The notes: a model not told the origin generated them from the sequence alone. Positions 41,463 to 53,519 are shown, counted from the stretch's first letter. The stretch is 64,000 nt of DNA from Chrysopilus asiliformis (GCA_964034945.1 OZ035963.1:64187682-64251681); one strand, 5' to 3'. Made by a program: numbers and translations.

Positions 41463-42300
41463 CTGGAAGGAGCAGGAGAGAAGAAATTATTAAATTTGCG
41501 AAACAAATCACTAAAAACATTTTAATTGATTTTATATTTAGCTTATCTTTTTTGGCTTTCTTACTATTATGCAATAAACTAATGATTCCGACCATTTGCA
41601 TTAATAAAAATTAAATATTTTTATTCAAAATTCTTAAAACACTAAATTTTTGGTGAATATTCCATGCAAATGGCCCCTACAGCAACATTAATTCATTACA
41701 ACATGGTGATATCAATCGACATCGAATAACACAAACATTTGCTACGACTGAGAGTATGAATGATGTGTGATGATGTTGTGATAGCAGACAAAAGTAAATC
41801 GTGATATGATATACGAATTATGAGAAATCAGAAAGACAACACAAATGACTTTTTGAAAATACGATCAAGATTCGAATCAAATTACGATGTTTAATTTAAG
41901 GCGTCAAATTTTCTCAACCCTAGAATTTGTCTAACAGTGAAAACCTAGATTAAATTGCTCTAACGGTATACAAGGTAGCAGGAGAGGGGGTGAGGGGAAT
42001 GGGAATATTAGGTAACCCGCCCTATGATACTAAAAATGTCATCATAAAATTTGGTGTAAATCGGTTCAGTGTTTCTCATATTACAAGAAGGGGTGACAAA
42101 GGATACGTCCCGGATTAGTCCCGGATTTAGGCATTTTGTCCTAATATCAAGGCAACCAAATTTGTGTCCCAAATTTTTTAGTTTAATGTTAGGAATTATG
42201 AAACACTGGTAAAAACCATCACTAAAAATGCACAGAAAACATAGTCGACTTCGGAATTTTTGTTTTTTTTTTTTCACTGGTGGTCCATTCTATACTTTCT
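41463..42300 (-). other. Hr4: Hr4 intron immediately upstream of the coding exon
   Basis: Begins (3' end) with the polypyrimidine tract TTCTTCTCTCCTGCTCCTTC and CAG. The rest is AT-rich with no recognised exon. It continues into the repeat-filled 42-60 kb region. Confidence 0.6.
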
Positions 42301-42840
42301 TCTTCTATAGGTGGAAAGTATTGTTTTCGTGACGGAGACCGACTCGAGAACAAAGGCAGATAGAGAATTTCTAATTGGTACGAAATCCGTTTCAGACAAA
42401 ATTATGAGGATGTCCGTGCATCTGCCTGTCGGTCTGGCGGTCTATCGCTCTGGTGGTCTGTCGGTCTGTCCTTTGTACGTATCTTAAATACCTCGAGAAC
42501 GCGGTGACCTAGCGACTTGAATTTTTTTTCAAAAAAGTTTTACAAAAATCGTAGTTTTATATCAACTTTTGGAAAAGTAACGGTAGCGGGTACCTCTCAT
42601 AGAATTTTTTTTTTTTTGAAAAAATAGTTTTTTAAAAATTTCTCGAAACCTATGTGTTTTTGGGAAAAATGAATATACCAAAATTTAAAGGATATAACAT
42701 TTTCTGCTTTAACGGGTTTTTTCTATCTCTAACGGTTCTCAAGGTATTTGAAAAAAAAATTTGTTTTTTGAAAATCCCTCGAAAGTTATGCACTTTTATG
42801 GAAAAATGCCTAAAACCTTAAACGCTTTGGTAGTAAGAAA
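42300..42840 (+). repeat. Family U element fragment
   Basis: CTATAGGTGGAAAGTATTGT, GACGGAGACCGACTCGAG and TTTCAGACAAAATTATGAGG lead into a short GTCY-like run (42420-42470) and TACCTCGAGAACGCGGTGAC, CTAGCGACTTGAA, GGAAAAGTAACGGTA, GGGTACCTC. The right part is shared with 57800-58100. The left part is the inverse of 8080-8190. Confidence 0.6.
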
Positions 42841-42843
42841 CTA

Positions 42844-43117
42844 CACTCAGAAAAATGTCCAGGTCAACTTTTTGTCAGGTTAACTCTGACCTTGCAGAGG
42901 TGTCTGTAAGCCAGCTAGCGGTCAGAGTTAACCTATCTAAGGTCAACTCGTGCAGCTCCCAATGCCCTACTTCACCTGCTGGTGGCTTAATTTCAGAATT
43001 TCTCCGACCACAGGTCAACTCAGTTTTACTTGCCCACATGCAGGCAAACGCGCACCTGCCCGAGGCCAATTACGCCGTATGTAGGTCGTCGAGTTAGCCT
43101 CCATTTTTCTGAGTGTA
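42844..43117. mobile_element. TA-flanked MITE with AGGTCA repeats, copy 1
   Basis: Ends CACTCAGAAAAATG and CATTTTTCTGAGTG with TA on both sides (Tc1/mariner-type duplication). The interior carries AGGTCAACT at 42861, 42940 and 43012, plus AGGTTAACTCTGACC and its exact inverse (42877 and 42920). It is almost identical to 49125-49397. The short open frames on both strands have no recognised homology and are probably fortuitous. Confidence 0.85.
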
Positions 43118-43119
43118 GG

Positions 43120-45065
43120 TTCAGATCCTAGTTTTTTTTGTTTGCTACTCCCAGAGCGTTGAAGAACATACAAAAACTTGCGATTTTTCCTTTATGATAC
43201 GCAACCCCTCTAACTTTCATACTGCCTTTTTAGATTTGTATGACATTCGAATATAATTCGCATGTGGAAAGAATTCGGATCTGAAAAGTAATCCCCAATT
43301 CTGCACTAAAAAGTTGAGGCCCTGATTCTGCACTGTGAAAAATCTTTCACGTAATGAGGAAGTTTTTAAAGGCCGCGTCTGATGAAAGTCTTCCAGGTAC
43401 TAAATTATTTAGAAGCAATTTTTTTGTTGGCTAACCAGACAAATTATGCTGGATGTTTTTCCAGAGTATTAAATAAAATCTTTTAGGTTTTTTATTCAGT
43501 ACAATTGAGTTCTTGTCGTCTTTTTTTAAACCCATTAACTCGAATGAGGATCATCGATTTTCCTCGGTAAAAATTTAGAGATGGCGAATAAAGATTGATT
43601 GAGAAAAATTTTCAAGATACCTCACTTCACCTTTGGGAAATCTCCATCAATAAATTGTGGAGTTCGTCAAACTATGTGTTTGTCAATTATATAAAAATTC
43701 AAAAAAAAAATACCAATACTAGCAATTTGTTTAAGAATCTTAGATATGAATTTTTACCAAAACTTTTCCGATCAATTATTATCTCGAAACTAAAGAGAAT
43801 TTTCTTAGAAATGTTTACTCAACCCCCATCGAATAGTAGAAAAAATGTGGAAAAATTTGCATTCATCTAACCTTCAGATTATTTTCTATTAACCAACCTA
43901 CAACACTGTGTTATTTTTTTTAGTATTTTATCACCAAATCTAAAAGCACATCTTAACCCATGCCTTTCGTTTATTTCGTGTAGAATCTGTGGAAATTTTT
44001 TTTTCCACAAATTGCGCAGTCGATCTCAGGTTGAGGTAAAAAAACTCCACTTTTGACGAATTGTTTTCCAATTTTAATTAAATCTTATTTTTTTCAAACG
44101 CAAATTTTCCACGTTGTTAAATTGTTGGGACCTTAACGCTTGAACTTCTGCCCATTGAGTCCGAGGCAGGCCCAGTCCCAGTCCCAACTCCGATTTACGC
44201 AAGTTTATTTCGATTTCTTCGCTCAAAGCTAAAAAAAAAACATTGAACTTGGTGTGGACGCGAAGTCTATCTCAACGCGGAACCATCAAAATGTCGAGAA
44301 AAAAAAATCACTTTCACTGTCGAAATTAATTTCATTTCTCCATACTTTGTCGGTTTCGAATTCGTTCAACCATTTTACATAATGATCTCCGGGCGAAAGA
44401 AGAAAGAAATGTCCATAAAGCGATCTCCACCTTCAGATTCCAAAAGTAGTAAAGGTTGAAAAATTGACAAAAAAAAGAAACAAATCTTTAACGACTACGC
44501 ATCTGTAGATACGTTGGTCAAAACGTATGTAAAAAGCGAGGTGTGAGTAAAATTCAAAAAAACCCGGTCCAGAGCACATACCACGGAACTGGAAATTACG
44601 GATGGAGTGATCTTTACGAAAGTGTATTTGCTTTAAAATTTGCACAAAACTCTCACTTTTTCCACAGTCGACGATGACTTTTTTTCACTTCATACGACGT
44701 GAATGTCGACCGAAAGGTACGGACGACGACGCGACTAGCAAAATTATGTAAAGTTTAATGCCATTATGAGGTTTTATTGCTTCTTTTTTTTGGTGATTAC
44801 CTGGCGAAAAGATCATTAATCTGTGCTTGGCGAAGAAAGAAAGTGAGATCTGTTTGTAATGTTTGAGAATTTGAAGTAATTCTCATTTCATTACAATAAA
44901 ATTAATTGTTTGCAATTGCTTTTTTTTGCTTTTTGACGCGTCATTAGAAAATAGATCCTTTCAAAAGTAGATATTTTGTACTTTTCCACACCAGAAACAT
45001 TAATATTTTTTAGCAACGTGTACAGATATATTTTAAGTATAATTTCATAAAATATCAGTTGTGAC
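43120..45065. other. Putative Hr4 intron, nothing recognised
   Basis: About 1.9 kb, mostly AT-rich. A short repeat AAAGGCCGCGTCTGATGAAA (43371) is shared with 4172. A CCCAGTCCCAGTCCC stretch occurs near 44170. No coding region or RNA gene. Confidence 0.45.
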
Positions 45066-46437
45066 CAGGGATGGCAAACGAAAACAAAATCGTAACGTTA
45101 TACATTTCGTTATGTAACGATAAAAAATTTCATTTCGTTACGTTATTTCGTTTGGTGGCGATAAAACATTTCATTTCGTTACGTTATACCGTTATTATTT
45201 CGAAAACTAAAAAAAGAATTGCACTTTAATAATAGTTTATTTATTATAACAAAGCTAATTTATCAGTTCAGTTTCCATAAAAACAAATTCTATAAAAAAA
45301 CTAATAAAACTTAACAAGAAAATACAAATAAAAACCTAAGGAAAGCCGCAAATGTCAGGGGCCAATCGTCAAATACTTTCTATGATGATAGACAAACTGC
45401 TCATTTAAAAAAAATCCATTTAGATAGTAGAGGGAGGAAAGAGTGGTCCAACTGGATTTTGATGTATGAAACGGTTATGTAAAATCATATTCTACTGAGT
45501 CTATCTTTATAAATTTTTCAATATGACTTACTGTTTTTGAGAAAATGGCAAAAAACGGTCTCGTTTGTATGGTTGGCGGGAGGGGAGGGGGGAGAGAAGG
45601 AATTGTCAAATTTTTACGAGGAACGTAACTATACAAAAGTTCAAGTCTCTAGCCCAATCCTTCCGAAAATTATGGTGTTCACGGAGGGGCAGACAGACAG
45701 ACGGACATACAGACAGACAGACGGACATACAGACAGACAGACGGACATACAGACAGACAGACGGACGGAGAGACAGACAGACGGACAGACGGACGGAGAG
45801 ACAGACAGATAGAGAGAAAGATGGACGGACAGACAGACCGGCACACAGACAGACATACAGCCGGACAGATAGACGGACACACAGACAGACATACAGTCGG
45901 ACAGATAGACGGACAGAGAGACAGATGAATAGACAGACAGATGAACAGACAGACAGATGAACAGACAGAGGGACAAACCAAAAATCAAAGTCTAACTCGC
46001 TACACCACACAAATCAATTTGGCTCATGAAAATCATACGCCAACAACGAGTATACTCGTAGTTGGCAGTTAACGTGTTAAGAGATTTTCTTTAAGAGATT
46101 TTCTTTTTCTCCAGAAATAGAGTGAATCTGGCCAAAACAAAATCCGATTTAGAATCAAAATATGATTAAAAATACTACCCCAATATTTTTAATTATATTT
46201 TATGCAGGTGGTAGGCCTGTGGGGTTATACTTAACGAACTTTTGTGGTATATTCACAAAATAATAATAAGAAGAATAAAGCAAAAATAAATAAATAACGA
46301 AAAAACGAAATCATTTTTTTCGATTTTCGTTACATTTTTCGTTATTGTAACGGAAGTAAATTTCTATAACGTTATAAGCAATTTTGATGGGAAAATCGGA
46401 AAATCGTTTTTTCGTTACGTTTCAATAAGGTCATGGC
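45066..46437. mobile_element. Possible hAT-like element with nested GACA repeat
   Basis: Left end CAGGGATGGCAAACGAAAAC followed by repeated CGTTACGTTAT words. Similar CGTTATTGTAACG and CGTTACG words recur at 46320-46430, ending near GTCATGGCAAAT. CAGGG(A/T)TGGC-type ends are common in hAT elements, but the right end is poorly preserved and no 8-bp duplication could be confirmed. A GTCY element is nested inside (45400-46080). Confidence 0.35.
45400..45985 (-). repeat. GTCY element, copy 1 (290-bp tetranucleotide array)
   Basis: Leading block (TCCATTTAGATAGTAGAGGG, TGGTCCAACTGGATTTTGAT, GTTATGTAAAATCATATTCT, AATCCTTCCGAAAATTATGG) and then (GACA/GACG)n from about 45686 to 45976. The same block precedes the arrays at 50118, 51684 and 53826. 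The Cys/Leu/Ser/Val and Asp/Arg/Gln/Thr open frames across it are artefacts. Confidence 0.75.
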
Positions 46438-46442
46438 AAATA

Positions 46443-47422
46443 CAGTAATCCCTCCAACTGTGCGGGTTTTAAGCAGGGTTTAGACGAAGCGAGTAACTCG
46501 CTGCAAGTAGACGTAAATACACGCGATTTGAGCTAGTGTGCGACGCTCGCATATGTGTGAGAATACTCGCTTCTCTCTCAAAAATAATAGAAAGCCATTC
46601 TATTTTTCTAGCAAGTAAAAACCAATACAACAACATGGAACCGTGTACAAATGAGGTGGTTTTATGTGTGTGTGTTTTAATTCATTTCGTTTGCTGTTTT
46701 CGCCGGGGAAAGTTGTCATTTTTTGTGAGGTTAGTCAAACAAACTTTTCCGAATTCATTCTCCGATGATTTTTGTAAGCTGCAGCGTCTTCTTTCCTGAG
46801 GTCCGATATAAGAGTCGCTGAAGCGCCTAGGGTTTCCCGTCTGGCGATCCACTTACGTACACAAATACGTTTTTTCTTTTCCACACTTTTTAGTTTAATA
46901 GCGTTCAACAGCAGTATATATGCACTTAGAATTTTCTTTATTTTCCTGTTTTTAGCTGAACGCATTTTTAATTGTCTTTAAAATCGCGTTGTATATTTTT
47001 TTTTGTCTATATTAACGAAACACCTAATACACTTCTTCACAGTAAACCAAACAAAGATATCTTTGCTCAGAAAATTTTAGGTTACGTTTTCCTTCGGCTG
47101 TCATTCTACTTGCAACGATTTACTCGCATCGTGTAAACGAAGCAAACTACTTGCCTCTCTTTACTCGCAACGAGTTACTCGCTTCGTCTAAACCCTGCTT
47201 TACTTGCGCGGTTTCGCAACTGCGCGGTTAAGTTTTTAATACCAAAACTTCGAACTGCGCGGCCAAAAATTTCGCAGCTGCGCAGTTTTTGTTATAGTTT
47301 TCGTTTAAAAAAACCTGTTTTTAATCCCAAAATTTCATACAAAGTAGGGTCCACAGTGCGCGGTTTCGGTTTGCGCGTTCTTTTTGTGGAACGTATCTAC
47401 CGCGCAGTTGGGGGGATTACTG
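46443..47422. mobile_element. Pogo-like MITE, host of a nested element
   Basis: Ends CAGTAATCCCTCCAACTGTG and, inverted, GCGCAGTTGGGGGGATTACTG, flanked by TA (46441-46442 and 47423-47424). The body contains repeated GCGCGGTTTCG / TGCGCGG words. It is interrupted by the element at 46472-47199. Removing that leaves a roughly 250-bp element. Confidence 0.78.
46472..47199. mobile_element. Harbinger-like MITE nested in the pogo-like MITE
   Basis: Ends AGCAGGGTTTAGACGAAGCG and inverted CGCTTCGTCTAAACCCTGCT, with TTA at 46469-46471 and 47200-47202. ACTCGC-type subterminal repeats resemble those of 2714-3094. The interior frame at 46536-46799 is unrecognised. Confidence 0.8.
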
Positions 47423-47424
47423 TA

Positions 47425-48780
47425 CAGATAAGTTTGGTTTCGTATGAAAATCGATTAATTTATTTTAACTTATTACCATAGATATATCCGGTGTACTCGT
47501 CTGAGTACAACGGGCGTCAATGGGTTAATACTTTTAAATTGATCGTGAGAATTTTCAGAGCCCGATCAAAGGGTTTCAAAGGGCGTTTGTTTCGATTTTT
47601 GTTAGTGATATTTCAATTTTTGTTAGTTTCGGGAACGTCGGGACAAAATGCCTAAATCCGGGACTGCTTCTTCGGATCATTTCGGGACGTACGATCAGTT
47701 TATGAACATTCTTCAGAATAAAAAAACCATTGTTTAACCCTCTCCGTGTTTTTGTCGAATATATTCGACATTTTAGCTCTTGATCAATTATTTTTGCCAC
47801 GGAGAGGGTTAAGTAGTTATTTGTTGTCAAATTTCATTAAATTAATACAAATTGCTGTGCGGAAGATTTTTCGAAAACGAAAATGTATAAAATTACAAAA
47901 ACTATGACCACAAAATGATTTTACTCGACCGGAAAATAACACTTCTTTATTAGATCTTCTCATATAACATTTTTCTAATTAAAATCTTCCATAAAAAATG
48001 TTAACAGTTCAATAAAACTAAGCCCCACCTAACATCTAACATTTAATAATTAAATTGTAAACTTTAATAAAAACTCTAGCGTGATTTGGGCGATTTTTTT
48101 TTCGGGAAATAGAAATAATTTTGCTACCGCCACAAAACGGAAATGCAAACTCTCCAACGGTAGTAAATCGAAATGGCATTGGTTAAGGTCACCATTTTAC
48201 TGGCCGATATTATTTTGAATTCGAACTGAACGACCTTAAGGAGTGTCAAAGCTAAAATGTCCAAAACATAAAACTCGGTTCTGACCTTCGCTATCAGCAA
48301 GTAAGCCAAATTATTTTCATTTCGTTGAGAGATACTCGCACGAAAAAACCAACAAAACCTGACAGGTAGATAATAATATTTACGGTGTGAATTTCTTGCT
48401 GTAAACCGACCGATCATGGTCAAAGTTAAATGCTTTTGGCGATTTGAATTTCGTTCTTTTCAAATTTTTTTTACACTGCAAAGTATGGTTTTTTTTACTA
48501 TCATATTTGTAACGGTTTCGGTCGTTTTAATTTGAAAACATAAATAAAAAATGATGATCATGTTTGACTGTTGCAATCGGATTGTTTATCTTTATTAGGT
48601 GGGTTGTTTATTTTTTTTTATACAGATGTGAATAAGCGTGGGACTGTTTTTATGGGAAATCATTAGATGGCGGGATTTTTGTTTAAATGTGCAATTTTCC
48701 TTGCCACGACATTTAAACGAGATATTGCGTTTCCACAAATGAGCTCTCGTAAGGATTTTCTTCTCCGCTATAGCACCTAT
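47425..48780. other. Putative Hr4 intron with TTAA-type ends
   Basis: A solitary TTAA-type terminus (GGGCGTCAATGGGTTAA, about 47509-47526) and a 76-bp hairpin at 47736-47811, listed separately. Otherwise AT-rich; no gene recognised. Confidence 0.45.
47736..47811. mobile_element. 76-bp TTAA hairpin element
   Basis: TTAACCCTCTCCGTGTTTTT at the left and the inverse CCACGGAGAGGGTTAA at the right, with TTAA at both ends. Very small piggyBac-type MITE or deletion derivative. Confidence 0.65.
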
Positions 48781-49122
48781 AGTCATGGGCGTCGGCAAGA
48801 AATTTTCCAGGGAGGAGGAAGGGGGGGGGGGGGTGTGTGGAAATCAATTGTTGTGGGTAGGATGACCATATTTTTATTGGGGCCAGTCCGGTACAAGATG
48901 AGCAACATGTTTTATATAAAAAATTAAACTTGCTTTTGATTAAAACCAATGAAAAAAATCAATATTGTGCGCCGCAGGCGAAATTTTTTAAACATACTGC
49001 GGCGTAGGTATTTAAATCAAGAGATATACAGTCTCAAGCAAAATATAACTTAATTTCGGGTGCTTTGTACGTTTTATAAATAGTCGCATTGGAAATTGTA
49101 AATAAAAAACATAAGAAAAGCT
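48781..49122 (+). repeat. TE relics with G-tract
   Basis: GGCGTCGGCAAGAAATTTTC followed by a G-tract at about 48820-48833, GATGACCATATTTTTATTGG (family at 22280), and GCGCCGCAGGCGAAATTTT at 48969. No gene. Confidence 0.5.
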
Positions 49123-49124
49123 AC

Positions 49125-49397
49125 ACTCAGAAAAATGTTCAGGTCAACTTTTTGTCAGGTTAACTCTGACCTTACAGAGGTTTCTGTAAGCCAGCTAGCG
49201 GTCAGAGTTAACCTATCTAAGGTCAACTCGTGCAGCTCCCAATGCCCTACTTCACCTGCTGGTGGCTTAATTTCAGAATTTCTCCGACCACAGGTCAACT
49301 CAGTTTTACTTGCCCACATGCAGGCGAACGCGCGCCTGCCCGAGGCCAATTACGCCGTATGTAGGTCGTCGAGTTAGCCTCCATTTTTCTGAGTGTA
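49125..49397. mobile_element. TA-flanked MITE with AGGTCA repeats, copy 2
   Basis: Same structure and nearly the same sequence as 42844-43117. The differences I can see are single-base changes (for example GTCC/GTTC near the left end and GCAAACGCGCAC/GCGAACGCGCGC near the right). TA flanks both ends. The high identity implies recent activity. Confidence 0.85.
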
Positions 49398-49639
49398 CAA
49401 TTTCCAGGAGCCAAACGTCATATACTCTATTATATATTTTTATTTTTTTCTACTTTCAGTTAGAGCTTAGGGAAAGACCCTTTAATGCCGAAGCACAGCG
49501 GCAAAACCGAGGCAACCTCAAGTCTGAAATTATTGTCCAAGAAGTCGTGATCCGGGAATAAGAAGAAGTTATTCAACATACATAAGGTTTGACATATTAT
49601 TCATTTAAAAAATTGATTCTAAAATTTAAAAAAAACATA

Positions 49640-50320
49640 AGAAAAGCTACAATTGCCAGGGACGAATCGTCAAATACTCTTTATGACAGACAAACTGTTT
49701 ATTTAAAAAAAAAATTGTATAGGAGAGGGGGAAAGGAGTGGTCCGATTACATTTTGATGTATGGATCGCTTATGTAAAATCATATTCTAAATAGATTTTA
49801 TTTTTATAATTTTTTCCGTTTTCGAGAAAAAAACTTTTTCAATTTGTTTGGGGGAGGGGGAAGCAGTGGTCCAACTGGATTTTGATGTATAGATAAGTTA
49901 TGTAGAATCCTATTCTAAACCCATTTTACCTTTTTTAATATCACTCACCGTTTTCGAGAAAATTGCAAAAAACTGTATCGTTGGTATGGGGGAGAGGAGA
50001 AGGAATCGTCCAATTTTGCCCGTTCAAGAACTTAGCCAAGTCATTTACGAGATATATAACTGTACGAAATTTCAAGTCTGTAGCTCAATTCTTTCGAAAG
50101 TTTTGGTGTTCACGGACCGATGGACAGACAGACAGACGGACAGACAGGCGGACAGACAGACGACCAAACAGACGGAAGGACAAACATACAGACAGACAAA
50201 CGGACCGGTTTGTTATTATTTTCCCCAGGCCAAAGTATACCGTGGCAAACAGTATACTAAATCTAATATACTCCTATATGGTATATCATGTAGAGTATAT
50301 AAAAATCTCGCGATGATCAG
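49640..50320 (-). repeat. GTCY element, copy 2
   Basis: Two diverged copies of the leading block (AGGAGAGGGGGAAAGGAGTG; GGGGGAGGGGGAAGCAGTGG), the ATTCTTTCGAAAGTTTTGGT core, and a short (GACA/GACG)n at 50118-50200. It ends in the TA-rich tail TCTAATATACTCCTATATGG. Confidence 0.7.
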
Positions 50321-51429
50321 ACTATATTTTACGGTGATTTCGAGGAAGTAAGATTTCAAATTAATGTTCAATTTCGGGTGATGATCAAAATACGTTTTCT
50401 ATAAACCGGTTACGCAAAAAGATTTATCAGGGGAAATTTATTACTTTTGTACAAAAATCTACTGGTTGTTTGTTGACGTTTTTAGCCAATTTGTGACTAT
50501 TTTCGGAAGCGATTTGGCGGTAAATTTCAAGTTCAAATGCGGATGAACAGAATTTTTTTTACCCTTCGTTGCCACTTAGATGACCGTTTCATTCAACAGT
50601 CACGATTTCCTTGATCAAAAGCATCATAAAATTTTATCAAACATTAACTTTTGTCTAGCCAGCATACACTGAATAGTATTACAAACTATTAGCCAACACA
50701 TTCTACTTATTATTATTATTATTTGTCACAATTTCTTAGTCATCTCATATACTAGCCGACATTCATAATTTTTATTAATTTCAATGCCAAAGTCGCCCCG
50801 ATTCAAATCGAAACACTTCCGCGGGCAGTTATAGAGTCAACAGATAATATGAGTTCGAAATTCACACATGTTTATGAATGCTTGCTTGCGTTTTTTTTTC
50901 GTTTGCGAAAAAAAAGAAAACACACAAAAATTATTTAATATTTTGCAAGAAATTTCTTAAATAACCCCCCCGGCCCCCCTCGAAATTCTTCCCTTTTCTT
51001 GTGAGATCCGAATTCTTTGTCAGAGTGGCATTTCCGTTTTGTTTACTTATTTTGACACGATTATCAAATAACTGATCTTTTAATGTTGGATGCACACCAG
51101 CCTAAATTAACTCTAGATATGCTCTGAAATTCTATTTTTAGGGTCCTTTTTTTTGTTGAAAAACTACAAAAATATGCGGATATTATGCGGAGAACAATTG
51201 TTACCATTGACTGGGTTGTCGGATATATTTAGAATGATTTTATTAGGACTTTATTTCGCATAACTGAAATGAAAATATGGGAAATTTTGTGGAAATTGTT
51301 TGGTACATTTCAAAATATTGTTCAACACTTTAATTTATGGTTTTTTGGTTTGCAAAACCTTAGAGCATATACTGAACAAAATCTTGGATTAAATTCCAAT
51401 CAAAATTGGATTACTTTTGAACCTATATA
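50321..51429. other. AT-rich intronic/intergenic, nothing recognised
   Basis: No repeat end or coding potential identified. ACCCTTCGTTGCCA at 50571 resembles the inverse of the Helitron 2 3' end but is isolated. Confidence 0.45.
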
Positions 51430-52162
51430 ATGGATTAGAAGGAGTCAATCGTCAAATACTCTGTATGATGACAGACAAAATGTTTATTTAGAAAAATCCA
51501 TTTTTATAGGAGAGGGGGAAAGGAGTGGTTCGACTACATTTTGATGTATGGAACAGTTATGTAAAACCATATTCTAAATAGATTTCATCTTTATAAATTT
51601 TTCAATTCGGCTTACCGTTTTCGAGAAACGTGACTATACAAAATTTTAAGCCTCTAGCTCGATCCTTTCGGAAGGCATGGTGATCACGGACAGACTAACA
51701 GATAGAAAGCCGGACAGACAGATAGACGGACAGACAGACGGAAAGTCAGGCGAACTGACAGACGGACAGACAGAGAGACGGACAGACAGACGGACAGACA
51801 GACGGACAGACAGACGGACAGACAGACAGACGGAAAGTCAGGCGAACTGACAGACGGACAGACAGAGAGACGGACAGACAGATAGACGGACAGACAGACG
51901 GAAAGTCAGGCGAACTGACAGACGGACAGACAGACGGACAGACAGACGGACAGGCAGACGAATAGATAGACGGACAGGCAGACGAACAGATAGACGGACA
52001 GACAGGCAGATAGACGGACAGACAGACGGACAGACAGACGGACAGACAGGCAGACGGATATACAGCCAGGACCGACAGATGGACAAATATGGGGACACAC
52101 AGACGGACAGACAGACAGATGGACAGACAGACGGACAGACACACGGACAGACAGACGGACAG

Positions 52163-52225
<63 letters not shown>

Positions 52226-52540
52226 TACATACAGACGGACATACAGACGGACAGACAGACGGACAGACAGACGGACAGACAGACGGACAGACAGACGGAC
52301 AGACAGACGGACGGACAGACAAACGGATAGATAGACCGACAGACAGACGGACAGACAGACGGATAGACAAAAGGCGGACAGACATGCGAAAATCAAAATC
52401 TTTTGTCATCCCTAACACCCTGATGTGTTCCATTTTTGTGTCCGATGAGTGGTTCGATGCATTACAAACGTTATACTAAATCTAATATACTTCTATATAT
52501 GATATATCATATAGAGTATAAAAATATTCGCATCATACGT
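51430..52540 (-). repeat. GTCY element, copy 3 (about 700-bp array)
   Basis: Leading block (GAGGGGGAAAGGAGTGGTTC, GTTATGTAAAACCATATTCT, CGATCCTTTCGGAAGGCATG), then (GACA/GACG)n from about 51684 to 52384, the longest array in the window. Local higher-order repeats occur: GGAAAGTCAGGCGAACTGAC recurs at 51740, 51832 and 51900. It ends ATCTTTTGTCATCCCTAACA and the TA-rich tail. Confidence 0.78.
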
Positions 52541-53204
52541 TAAAAATTAAATATAATTAAATAATAATAATAAATAAAGCCTCAATTTAATTCATTTTTT
52601 TTTAAATATAATTGATTTATCTACACAATAATCTAAAGTTGAATACGAATTAAATGACTTTTATCAAGAGTAATTAATCACAATAGACATTTAGCTAATT
52701 TCAACTAAATATTGTCTGACCTAAATTTTAAAATATGTCATCCAATACGAAACATTAGAAATACTCGTACGTACACATACTCACGCACACGCAATTTGTT
52801 TGCTCTTCAGTAGCTGAAATATAAGCTAAACAAATTGTATGAAATTTTATTAATAAAGCAGCCATGACTAAGTCTAATGTCGTACTTTGTGCTTGCGCAT
52901 AGTTAAGCGTGCCATTTTATACGCAATAAGTAAGCAACGAAAGAGTTTTTCAGTCAACGAAATGTCTAAATAGTTGAATACACATGAATATTGATATGCG
53001 TACAGAGAGTGACAAAGGGAAAATAAAGAGGAATTTTTCAAATAATTGTAAATTTTGTATGAAAATCAGAAAAATCGAAAAATCAAACATGATCGCTTAG
53101 AAGTTGCAAAGCAAATCAAAACTTTCGTAAAAATTCAGCTAGAGGTTTAGAATTTCGTGCGAAAGGGTTTTTCGTAAAAAAGAAGACCGAATTTGCCAAT
53201 GTCC
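52541..53204. other. AT-rich, nothing recognised
   Basis: No coding region, RNA gene or element end was recognised. Confidence 0.45.
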
Positions 53205-53350
53205 GAATTGGATTCCCCTCTCCCTCCCTCGTCCTCTTCGCCTTATAAGACGCCCCCCCCCCTCGCCATATAAGACGCCGCCCCCCTCGTTCCTTTCGTC
53301 ATATAAGACGCCCCCCCCCCTCCTCGCCCCTTTCGCCATATAAGACGAAT
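53205..53350 (+). repeat. C-rich minisatellite with CATATAAGACG boxes
   Basis: Four irregular units alternate a C-run (CGCCCCCCCCCCTCG type) with (G)CCATATAAGACG or GTCATATAAGACG, at about 53243, 53266, 53300 and 53335. The minus strand is G-rich. Confidence 0.75.
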
Positions 53351-53519
53351 TGTAAGTAAAGACGCACACTGCGATGATAAGCATATAGAATCGTCTTAAA
53401 GTGGGTATTGGAGTTTTTGAAACACGGAAAAACCCAGAAGTAAACTTCAATTCGCGCTCCGATATTGAATTTCATGTTTTCCCAAAATTCAAATCGCCAT
53501 TTTAATTCGTATTTAGACA

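Noticed and set aside
41463..41601. Start of Hr4 at the upstream ATG (MQMVGIISLLHN...)
   Set aside because: The segment is AT-rich, unlike Hr4, and is followed by a polypyrimidine tract and CAG just before the conserved MTLSRGPYSELDKMS start; it is best read as intron.
42855..43097. 80-residue frame conserved in both copies of the AGGTCA MITE
   Set aside because: The copies are almost identical DNA, so conservation of the frame is not evidence for protein; both strands are open and no domain is recognised.
51746..52433. 216- and 175-residue minus-strand frames and D/R/Q/T-rich plus frames
   Set aside because: Artefacts of the (GACA/GACG)n array; the same holds for 45565-46010.
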